This document shows, piece after piece, positions 1 through 5,464 of a DNA stretch of 5,464 nucleotides. The notes beneath the pieces were generated by a model. The model was not told the origin of the DNA. It did not search any database and worked only from the letters and a program-made list of their open reading frames with translations. Made by a program: the position numbers and the translations under genes. The DNA is taken from assembly GCA_018676385.1 (NCBI GenBank), contig JABHEX010000195.1, forward strand, positions 1 to 5,464. Reading direction: 5' to 3'. Every line of letters begins with the position of its first letter. Position 1 is the first letter of the stretch. Origin of the DNA: Akkermansiaceae bacterium. GTDB lineage: Bacteria > Verrucomicrobiota > Verrucomicrobiia > Verrucomicrobiales > Akkermansiaceae.

Positions 1-1
1 C

Positions 2-538
2 CCTCGCATGAACCTCTCCAAGCCCTACACCTTGCCACCGGGCCGACTGAACCTCCGGATGGTTTCCAAGCCTGTAGCCAATCCTAAAAAACTCCCGGAA
101 AATGCGCCCAACGTTGTGATTCCCGCCAACATGCGCGACTTCTATCTGCTCGTGAGTTCCAATCCCAAAAATACCGTTGCACCGGTTCACATGCAGGTGA
201 TCAATGCCAACTCAAACCAATTCCGCAATGGTCAGATACTCTGGCTCAACATCAGCCCACACCTCGTCAAAGGCATGGTGGGAAGTCAAAAAATCAGACT
301 GCCCCCCAGGTCACGTAGAATCATGAAATCTCCCGCCAGAAAACGCGAGAACTACCCGGTAGACCTGTCCTTCATGATTACCGGCGACAAACGTACCCAC
401 CCGCTCTGCGAGACCTCCTGGCTCCACGACCCCCGCTCACGCATGATCGCCTTCGTCTTCACCGAAAAAGGCCGCCGAACGCCCAGGGTACTCGCCTTCC
501 CCGATTTCCGACCACAGCCGAAAAAAGGCAAGCCGTGA
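2..538 (+). CDS. Hypothetical basic, beta-rich protein, probably 5'-truncated by the window edge
   Basis: I do not recognise a named family. The frame is open to the left edge (two codons, Pro-Arg, precede the first ATG at 8) and no ribosome binding site is visible in the seven bases before that ATG, so the real start and any signal peptide probably lie outside the window. Counting from the ATG at 8, 176 residues are visible. They alternate short hydrophobic strands with turns: FYLLVSS near 45-51, VHMQVINA near 60-67, GQILWLNIS near 75-83, YPVDLSFMI near 116-124, MIAFVFT near 146-152 and PRVLAFPDF near 159-167. This pattern suggests an all-beta, possibly Ig-like or secreted domain. The chain is rich in Lys and Arg and ends in a PKKGKP tail. 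One Cys occurs near residue 134, in a PLCETSWLHDPR segment. No catalytic motif or membrane segment is seen. The gene runs convergently towards hrpB, 37 bp away. Real coding is supported by length, codon use and amino-acid pattern; function is unknown. Confidence 0.72.
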   Translation, partial: PRMNLSKPYTLPPGRLNLRMVSKPVANPKKLPENAPNVVIPANMRDFYLLVSSNPKNTVAPVHMQVINANSNQFRNGQILWLNISPHLVKGMVGSQKIRLPPRSRRIMKSPARKRENYPVDLSFMITGDKRTHPLCETSWLHDPRSRMIAFVFTEKGRRTPRVLAFPDFRPQPKKGKP

Positions 539-550
539 AGCGCCATGGCT
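531..550. terminator. Possible hairpin terminator between convergent genes
   Basis: Positions 531-537 (AGCCGTG) and 544-550 (CATGGCT) can pair as a 7-bp stem with a 6-base loop in a plus-strand transcript, counting one G-U pair. The stem spans the stop codon of the left-edge gene. On the minus strand the same bases form a stem with one A-C mismatch. There the hairpin is followed, after four bases, by a run of six T (complement of the A run at 521-526), which fits a weak intrinsic terminator for hrpB. The plus-strand side has no T run. The placement between two converging genes supports the idea, but the stem is short and imperfect. Confidence 0.28.
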
Positions 551-575
551 AAATGGAAGCTTAGTTGTCCTTAGG

Positions 576-3095
576 CTACCGCCACTCGTGCTTCGGATAC
601 CTCCCCGCAAGATCCTTCTTCATCTGCGGGTAACCTCGTTCCCAAAACCCCTTCAGATCCCCAGTGACTTGCCACGGCCTCTGGTTCGGAGCAAGAAGAT
701 GCACTAACAAGTTCGTCTTCCCACCTGCAATCTCAGGCAGTTCCACCACATCGTAAAGATGCTGCATTTTCATCGCAATCCACGGCTCGGCATCCACGGC
801 ATACTTCACCTTCGCCGACCTTCCGTTAGATAGTTTCACCTCAGTTGGCGCATAAGCATCAAGAACCGCTTTTTGTGAACTAGATAACCAGCTCTTTAAA
901 ACAGGCATCACCTCCAGATTCTTGATATCTTTGTATCCTTTGGCACCTTGACACACTTCTTCAACAACCATCTGCCTGTCATCTTCACTGAATCCCGGCA
1001 GTTCCATCTCTGGCATCCATTGAGTCAAATTAACCACCCGCGCGATCCACTGCTCAACCGCCCTGTCCCACTTGTTGAGTTTCAGCTCACCACTGACAAC
1101 ACGCTCGGCGAGCAATCGCGCAGCATCATCAAGCGGCGGCTCACCTCCTTCCTTTGAATCTAATACAAGATCACGAAATCGAGTTTCACGTTTCCTGACA
1201 ACCCGGCGAATCGCTTCATCATAATACGCACCGTCGTGTTCCAGCATATCACACGGGAAATATTTCTTTAACGACTCCACATCCACTTCCGTGCATCGAT
1301 TGAGATAAACCACCACATCCTTACCCTCCACCTCGGTCATCTCCGCCGCCACAAAAACCTGCGCCCCCTTTACGACGGAATCAGTATCTAACTTCCCACG
1401 CCGCCCTCCAACCACCTGGCAGGATAATGTCGCACTGCCTCGCTGCACCGCAAGCCGGTCACTCAACGCCACCAGCATCATTTCGCTGATCCCATCGGTG
1501 GAAAAACTCAGCTCACCCCAGTCGAGCCCCTGGCGCAGTGCAAGCTTTTCAAGCTGATCAAGCGATTTTCCTAGCTCCCTAGCCCCTCTCGCCATGATCC
1601 CCGAGCTGGCACATCGGCGCGGATCATAGCGCATGTCTTTGGCAAATTGAAACGCCCGCCACTCGGCTGCAAAATCAATTTTGTCACCATCATCAGAAAA
1701 CTCCTTACGCCCACCTTTCCCTCGGACAAAAACACCCTCACTCTGCACAGCCGCAGCGATGAATCCCGCTTCCGCCACGCAATCATACTCGGCTCCAGAT
1801 AACAGCAATCGTGCATATCGCGGATGCAGAGGAAACCCCGCCATTTGTTGCCCGACATCCGTGATAATACCATTTCTATCAACGGCACCCAGCTGAACTA
1901 ACAACTCCATCGCACGCTGCAATGCACAGGCGTCAGGTGGGCTCAACCAACGAAAACCCGCCACATCCCGAACCCCAACCGCAAACAGAGAAAGCAATAC
2001 CTCCGATAAATCAATTCGCTGAATCTCCGGCAACTCAAACGCCATCCGTTTTGCGTGATCGTTTTCACTCCAAAGCCTGATGCAGCGACCCAACGCCGTC
2101 CGTCCTGCCCGACCAGCTCGTTGATCAGCCGATGCACGCGATATTTTTTCAATCATCAAGGTATCGATCCCTCGAGCAGAATCATGGTTCGACACCCTCG
2201 CCAAACCGGAATCAATCACCGTCCTCACCCCGTCAATCGTCAGTGAAGTCTCTGCGACATTCGTCGAAACAATAATCCGAGGTTTGCCACCCGCCGCCAC
2301 GGCGGCGTCCTGCTGCGCTGGCGGCAATCCACTGAAAAGAGGGCAAACATCCCAACCCCGCGACCAACCAGCACGCTCGATCAATTCTGCAGTTCTGCAA
2401 ATCTCATGCACGCCCGGTAAAAACACTAGAACATGCCCCGCCTCATCCGAGGAAACAGCATCACGCACCGCATCAGCCACCCGATCCCAGATCGCCGGAG
2501 CTTGTCGCCCACCCACCGGTGGCGCTCCCGCACCCCGATAAATCACCTCCACAGGAAACATCCTCCCCTCGGCCTCAAGCATCACGCAGGGCTCAAGGTA
2601 GCCTTGCAATCCCTGAACTTCCAATGTCGCCGACATCACCACCAGCTTCAGATCGGGTCGCTTCCCGTCTTGCAGATTCATGCAACGCGCCAGCGCCACA
2701 TCACTCGCTACACGGCGCTCATGAAACTCATCAAATATCACCGCCCCTATACCATCGAGCGTCGGGTTCTCATGCAGCCACCTCTGCAACACACCATCAG
2801 TAAGATAAACAACCCGCGTGCATTTCCCCATGTGGTTTTCAAATCGAACCACATAACCAATTTCCTCGCCCAAGCTCGTGCCTCGCACCTCCGCCACGCG
2901 ACGCGCCAACATCCGCGCCGCAATCCTACGCGGCTGCACTACCACGATCAGCCCCTGCACCCCACCATCTAACATCATCGGCGGCACACAGGTCGATTTA
3001 CCCGACCCCGTTGGCGCACGCAGCAACAACCTCCCTGAATTCTCCAGCGCCCCTAACAACTCCTCACGCAACTCATTGACTGGCAACTCCATCAT
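576..3095 (-). CDS. hrpB: ATP-dependent helicase HrpB (DExH-box, superfamily 2)
   Basis: An 839-residue DEAH/RHA-type helicase that couples ATP hydrolysis to nucleic-acid unwinding, presumably cytoplasmic; the physiological substrate of bacterial HrpB is poorly defined. Motifs seen in order: Walker A GSGKST at 30-35, Ia QPRR at 54-57, Ib TDGVL at 99-103, Walker B DEFH at 122-125, SAT at 155-157, IV LVFLPG at 223-228, V STNVAETSLTI at 277-287, and VI QRAGRAGR at 325-332. A winged-helix/ratchet-like region follows (PLHPRYARLL at 422-431). The C-terminal HrpB domain includes APNQRPWQVT at 802-811 and the end RYPKHEW. Length is close to that usual for HrpB (a little over 800). No motif is missing and no frameshift is seen. 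The regulator gene's stop codon directly abuts the first ATG (3095), so the two are probably co-transcribed and translationally coupled. A second ATG follows at once (3092); AAGGA at 3099-3103 lies 3 bases from the first and 6 from the second, so the second may be the true start. Confidence 0.95.
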   Translation of the reverse strand: MMELPVNELREELLGALENSGRLLLRAPTGSGKSTCVPPMMLDGGVQGLIVVVQPRRIAARMLARRVAEVRGTSLGEEIGYVVRFENHMGKCTRVVYLTDGVLQRWLHENPTLDGIGAVIFDEFHERRVASDVALARCMNLQDGKRPDLKLVVMSATLEVQGLQGYLEPCVMLEAEGRMFPVEVIYRGAGAPPVGGRQAPAIWDRVADAVRDAVSSDEAGHVLVFLPGVHEICRTAELIERAGWSRGWDVCPLFSGLPPAQQDAAVAAGGKPRIIVSTNVAETSLTIDGVRTVIDSGLARVSNHDSARGIDTLMIEKISRASADQRAGRAGRTALGRCIRLWSENDHAKRMAFELPEIQRIDLSEVLLSLFAVGVRDVAGFRWLSPPDACALQRAMELLVQLGAVDRNGIITDVGQQMAGFPLHPRYARLLLSGAEYDCVAEAGFIAAAVQSEGVFVRGKGGRKEFSDDGDKIDFAAEWRAFQFAKDMRYDPRRCASSGIMARGARELGKSLDQLEKLALRQGLDWGELSFSTDGISEMMLVALSDRLAVQRGSATLSCQVVGGRRGKLDTDSVVKGAQVFVAAEMTEVEGKDVVVYLNRCTEVDVESLKKYFPCDMLEHDGAYYDEAIRRVVRKRETRFRDLVLDSKEGGEPPLDDAARLLAERVVSGELKLNKWDRAVEQWIARVVNLTQWMPEMELPGFSEDDRQMVVEEVCQGAKGYKDIKNLEVMPVLKSWLSSSQKAVLDAYAPTEVKLSNGRSAKVKYAVDAEPWIAMKMQHLYDVVELPEIAGGKTNLLVHLLAPNQRPWQVTGDLKGFWERGYPQMKKDLAGRYPKHEWR

Positions 3096-3851
3096 CTATC
3101 CTTTTTTGTAAAACTTCTGATACGACCTCGGTGACATCCCCATCTCTTTGGTAAACGCCCGCGTGAAATTTGCATGCTCATCATAGCCCACACTCGACGC
3201 GATTTCCTTCACTTGCATTCCGGTATTAATCAAACGCTCACATGCTGCCGACATTTTAACCTGTATAATAAACCGACGCGGCGTCGTATTCATGTGCTCT
3301 TTAAATAGTCGCTCCAAAGTACTCATCGAAACTGCCGCCGCCTGCGCCAACTCCGCAATACTTACACCCTTTTCCAAATGCTGATAAATAGCCGCCACAA
3401 TCACGGCCAGCTTGTGATGCCTCGTCGGCATTGGCAATCCCTCGACCAAGCCCATCCGGCGCGACACCCCAGCCGTGCCAACCCACGAACCATCGACATC
3501 CTTCAACGGAATCTTACTCGTTGATCTCCACTCAACACCACCGGCACGCGTAGGAATCAACTCCAGCTTATTCCAAAACGCCTCCCCCGTCGCCAGAACT
3601 TCTTCATCACCCTGCTGGTAGTTCTGCGCCAGCTCCGGCGGAAATATGTCCTCATCCCGCATACCCGAGACATCATCCTCTGCCACTTCATGACAAAATG
3701 CCTTGTTAGTATATACAAATCTTCCCGCCTCATCCTTGATCCAGAAAAATACATCTGGCAAAGCCTGAAATAAGGCGGGCGCAATCTGACCAGGCATCAG
3801 GCGTGCTGAAAACCCCTCTAAATCAAACTCTGTAAGCACATGCATGCCCAT
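3096..3851 (-). CDS. PAS-AraC family transcriptional regulator, candidate regulator of xylA
   Basis: A 251-residue cytoplasmic DNA-binding regulator. Residues about 24-133 read as a PAS sensor: ALPDVFFWIKDEAGRFVYTN at 30-49 is the typical PAS opening, and the domain ends with a strand like WVGTAGVSRR at 123-132. Residues about 148-248 are an AraC/XylS DNA-binding domain with two helix-turn-helix units, the first near 163-191 (SIAELAQAAAVSMSTLERLF) and the second near 213-246 (VKEIASSVGYDEHANFTRAF, then GMSPRSYQKF). No membrane segment is seen. The gene diverges from xylA and sits directly upstream of hrpB. By position it is likely a XylR-like regulator, but E. coli XylR uses a periplasmic-binding-protein-like sugar sensor, not PAS, so the ligand is unknown. 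I chose the ATG at 3851, which has a weak GGGG six bases upstream. A TTG at 3863 would add four residues, and the ATG at 3845 would remove two. Confidence 0.9.
   Translation of the reverse strand: MGMHVLTEFDLEGFSARLMPGQIAPALFQALPDVFFWIKDEAGRFVYTNKAFCHEVAEDDVSGMRDEDIFPPELAQNYQQGDEEVLATGEAFWNKLELIPTRAGGVEWRSTSKIPLKDVDGSWVGTAGVSRRMGLVEGLPMPTRHHKLAVIVAAIYQHLEKGVSIAELAQAAAVSMSTLERLFKEHMNTTPRRFIIQVKMSAACERLINTGMQVKEIASSVGYDEHANFTRAFTKEMGMSPRSYQKFYKKG
3099..3107 (-). promoter_or_regulatory. Ribosome binding site of hrpB inside the regulator gene
   Basis: Read on the minus strand, AAAAAAGGA encodes the last Lys-Lys-Gly codons of the AraC-type regulator and is followed by TAG and then ATGATG. The AAGGA core is a good Shine-Dalgarno match. 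Its spacing of 6 bases to the second ATG is more normal than 3 bases to the first, which favours a start at 3092. The site shows why hrpB translation should depend on the upstream gene. Confidence 0.6.
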
Positions 3852-3919
3852 AGATTGCCCCAAGTCGCTGTATTAACAATGACGAAAAGTGATAATTTCT
3901 TGACGGATGATACCATCGA

Positions 3920-3948
3920 CTAAAACTCACTTTCTGATATGGTTTTAG
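3920..3948. promoter_or_regulatory. Inverted repeat CTAAAAC-N15-GTTTTAG, candidate operator
   Basis: The arms at 3920-3926 and 3942-3948 are perfect 7-base complements, with centres 22 bp apart, about two helical turns. That places both arms on one face of the DNA, as expected for a dimeric regulator. The left arm overlaps a possible -10 box for xylA. AraC-type proteins more often bind direct repeats, so this may be the site of another protein, or chance in AT-rich DNA. Confidence 0.35.
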
Positions 3949-3960
3949 CTCATCTAAAAA

Positions 3961-3980
3961 TTCCTTCTACGACGAAGGAA
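3961..3980. promoter_or_regulatory. Perfect 7-bp hairpin/dyad, TTCCTTC-N6-GAAGGAA
   Basis: The arms at 3961-3967 and 3974-3980 are perfectly complementary around a 6-base centre. On the minus strand the stem is followed directly by five T (complement of 3956-3960), so it resembles a small intrinsic terminator or attenuator in the leader of the regulator gene. Equally it could be a dyad operator for either divergent gene, or a 5'-UTR hairpin of xylA if that promoter lies upstream. The dyad is certain; its role is not. Confidence 0.4.
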
Positions 3981-4082
3981 ATGCTTGCACCAAACCTTGT
4001 CTCCCATGTTATTCATGTTCCGCAAGCTTCAACTAAACAACTATTTCTCCAATAAATCATTAACCTAAGAACCACCATAACC

Positions 4083-5396
4083 ATGTCCGAACACTTCCCA
4101 AACATTCCTGCCTTCCAATACGAGGGCACAGGTAGCACCAATCCCTTCGCATTCCGCCACTACAACCCCGACGAGGAAGTCGGCGGCAAAAAAATGCGTG
4201 ACCACCTTCGTTTCGGCGCCGCCTACTGGCACGTCATGCGCAACGAACTCGGCGACCCATTCGGTGCCGGCACTGCTCTTATGCCGTGGGACGATGGTTC
4301 AGAGACACTCGATAACGCCCTGAACCGCATACCCGTCTTCTTTGAATTCCTGCAGAAAACACAGATCGACTACTACTGCTTTCACGACCGCGACATCGCT
4401 CCCGAGGGCGCAACCCTCACTGAGACACACAATAACCTCGACCGCGTTGTTGATGAACTCGAGAAGTTTCAAAACGAGACCGGCAAGAAACTCCTCTGGG
4501 GCACCGCATGCCTGTTCGGTCACCCACGCTACGCCCAAGGCGCTGCCACGTCTCCCGATGCGAATGTCTTCGCCTACGGCGCCTCACAAATCAAACATGC
4601 CCTCGAAGCCACCCATCGTCTCGGCGGTGAGGGATACACCTTCTGGGGCGGCCGCGAAGGTTATGCCACGCTCCTCAACACCGATATGAAGCGGGAGCTC
4701 GACCACCTCGCAACCATGCTCCACCTCGCCGTGGATCACGCGAAAAAGATCGGCTACACCGGACAGTTCTATATTGAGCCGAAGCCACGCGAACCATCTA
4801 CCCACCAATACGACTCCGACTCCGCAGCCTGTCTCAATTTCCTCCGTGAATACAATCTTCTCGATCACTTTAAACTCAACATCGAGACCAACCACGCCAC
4901 ACTCGCGGGCCACACCATGGAGCACGAACTCGACGTGGCTATCGGGTCAAACGCGCTCGGCAGCATCGATGCTAACCGCGGCGACGAACTCATCGGCTGG
5001 GACACCGACCAGTTCCCGACCAACGTCTACGACACCACCCAAGTCATGATCCGCGTTCTGAAAATGGGCGGCTTCACCACCGGTGGATTGAACTTCGATG
5101 CCAAGCGCCGACGTGAGTCCCATGAGCCAGAAGATCTTTTCCATGCCCACATCGGCGGCATGGATGCCTTCGCTCGTGGCCTTAAAATCGCCCAGAAGAT
5201 CATCTCGGATGGTCGTATGGATGCCTTCGTTTCCGACCGCTACGCCAGCTACGACAGTGGCATCGGCTCCGAAATCGAGTCACGCTCAACCACGCTCGAC
5301 GCCCTTGACGCACACGCTCAAAGCATCGAAGCACCCCAACTCGCCAGCGGCCGCCAAGAAATGCTGGAAAATATTATCAATGATTATCTCGCCTAA
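4083..5396 (+). CDS. xylA: Xylose isomerase, class II
   Basis: Interconverts D-xylose and D-xylulose, the first step of the isomerase route of xylose use, in the cytoplasm; the family is a TIM barrel, normally tetrameric, with two divalent metals per site. The 437-residue length fits class II enzymes, and residue numbering runs in step with E. coli XylA as I recall it. Visible active-site residues are His101 and Asp104 in FHDRD, Trp188 in FWGGREGY, Glu232 and Lys234 in IEPKP, Glu268 and His271 in NIETNHA, Asp296 in SIDANRGD, Asp307 and Asp309 in GWDTDQFP, and Asp339 in LNFDAK. All expected catalytic and metal ligands are present. The N-terminal class II segment NPFAFRHYNPDE (20-31) and the C-terminal SGRQEMLENIINDYL (422-436) are intact. 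The start aligns with the family start; no strong Shine-Dalgarno is seen. The divergent PAS-AraC gene is its likely regulator. No xylulokinase or transporter lies in the window. Confidence 0.97.
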   Translation: MSEHFPNIPAFQYEGTGSTNPFAFRHYNPDEEVGGKKMRDHLRFGAAYWHVMRNELGDPFGAGTALMPWDDGSETLDNALNRIPVFFEFLQKTQIDYYCFHDRDIAPEGATLTETHNNLDRVVDELEKFQNETGKKLLWGTACLFGHPRYAQGAATSPDANVFAYGASQIKHALEATHRLGGEGYTFWGGREGYATLLNTDMKRELDHLATMLHLAVDHAKKIGYTGQFYIEPKPREPSTHQYDSDSAACLNFLREYNLLDHFKLNIETNHATLAGHTMEHELDVAIGSNALGSIDANRGDELIGWDTDQFPTNVYDTTQVMIRVLKMGGFTTGGLNFDAKRRRESHEPEDLFHAHIGGMDAFARGLKIAQKIISDGRMDAFVSDRYASYDSGIGSEIESRSTTLDALDAHAQSIEAPQLASGRQEMLENIINDYLA

Positions 5397-5464
5397 TCAC
5401 AGATATTCACCTAAAAACCCTCTTCATGACCAATTGGTCATTAATTAAATACGCTATACTATGA
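5397..5464. other. Intergenic tail after xylA
   Basis: These 68 AT-rich bases contain the palindrome and possible promoter described separately. The ATG at 5461 lies immediately after the candidate -10 box, so it is not a likely start codon for a gene served by that promoter. The next gene is outside the window. Confidence 0.5.
5426..5441. promoter_or_regulatory. Perfect 16-bp palindrome downstream of xylA, operator or terminator
   Basis: ATGACCAATTGGTCAT is fully self-complementary and starts 29 bases after the xylA stop codon. It is followed by an AT-rich stretch including TTAATTAA (5441-5448) and TATACT (5455-5460), a good -10 match. TTGGTC inside the palindrome (5434-5439) could serve as a -35 at a short 15-base spacing, so a repressor bound here would block a promoter for the next gene. 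As RNA it would fold into a 6-bp stem with an AATT loop, but no T run follows, making a xylA terminator less likely. Confidence 0.45.

Larger units (their letters stand above)
3852..4082. promoter_or_regulatory. Divergent control region between the AraC-type regulator and xylA
   Basis: This AT-rich gap must hold the promoters of both flanking genes. Two clean inverted repeats are annotated separately. Other signals are weaker. TTGACG at 3900-3905 resembles a -35 box for xylA, with TAAAAC at 3921-3926 as a poor -10 at a short 15-base spacing. TTGCAC at 3985-3990 with TGTTAT at 4007-4012 is an alternative. Inverted hexamers GCTTGC (3983-3988) and GCAAGC (4022-4027) lie 39 bp apart centre to centre. 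Short direct repeats CATGTT (4005, 4014) and CAACTA (4030, 4038) are also present. No strong Shine-Dalgarno precedes the xylA ATG. No convincing promoter for the regulator was found on the minus strand. The regulatory role follows from gene arrangement; the individual boxes are tentative. Confidence 0.6.

Noticed and set aside
2284..2972. Long plus-strand open frames opposite the hrpB helicase domain
   Set aside because: They overlap a gene with complete helicase motifs, are rich in Pro, Arg, His and Ser as expected of antisense frames, and show no recognisable domain or ribosome binding site.
3852..3863. TTG start at 3863 for the AraC-type regulator
   Set aside because: No ribosome binding site precedes it, and ATG codons follow at 3851 and 3845; the four extra residues add nothing to the PAS domain.
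3884..3934. Imperfect inverted match between GAAAAGTGA (3884-3892) and TCACTTTC (3927-3934)
   Set aside because: Only seven bases pair cleanly over a 34-base gap, so it is not convincing beside the two cleaner dyads.
4005..4043. Short direct repeats CATGTT and CAACTA upstream of xylA
   Set aside because: Six-base repeats are expected by chance in AT-rich DNA, and their 9- and 8-base periods do not match the roughly 21-bp spacing of AraC-type half-sites.
4342..5448. Other open frames inside xylA on both strands, including one running past its stop to 5448
   Set aside because: They lie within a fully intact xylA and have low-complexity Ser/Thr/Pro compositions typical of out-of-frame reading.
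5461..5464. ATG at the right edge as the start of the next gene
   Set aside because: It directly follows the candidate -10 box with no ribosome binding site, and only one further base is visible.
1..5464. A novel defence, mobile or CRISPR-like system
   Set aside because: No arrays, transposase, integrase, toxin-antitoxin pair or terminal repeats were seen; the identifiable genes are ordinary chromosomal ones.

Overview
The window looks like ordinary chromosomal DNA from a bacterium, most plausibly a member of the Verrucomicrobiota. That assignment is an inference. It rests on moderately GC-rich coding DNA with many C-ending codons, weak or absent Shine-Dalgarno signals in front of most genes, and the general look of the proteins. 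No rRNA or tRNA marker is present to confirm it. No mobile element, CRISPR array, phage gene or RNA gene was seen.

Layout from left to right. Positions 2-538 (+) hold the C-terminal 178 codons or so of an unrecognised, basic, beta-rich protein whose reading frame is still open at the left edge. It converges on a long minus-strand gene at 576-3095, an HrpB-family DExH-box ATP-dependent helicase with all the helicase motifs and the HrpB-specific C-terminal region. Directly upstream of hrpB on the same strand, with its stop codon touching the hrpB start, is a PAS-AraC transcriptional regulator (3096-3851). These two genes very probably form one transcript. Across a divergent control region of about 230 bp (3852-4082) lies a class II xylose isomerase gene, xylA (4083-5396, +). 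The last 68 bases are intergenic and carry a perfect 16-bp palindrome next to a possible -10 box.

How the genes may work together: a divergent AraC-type regulator next to xylA is the classical arrangement of a xylose-responsive XylR/xylA pair, so the regulator probably controls xylA. Its N-terminal sensor reads as a PAS fold rather than the sugar-binding domain of E. coli XylR, so the signal it senses is open. The divergent region contains two clean inverted repeats (3920-3948 and 3961-3980) that are candidate operators or leader hairpins. The link between a sugar regulator and an RNA helicase in one operon has no obvious functional explanation.

No novel multi-gene system was found. The points most worth checking are the PAS-AraC/xylA pairing, the dyads between them, the palindrome at the right edge and the unnamed protein at the left edge.
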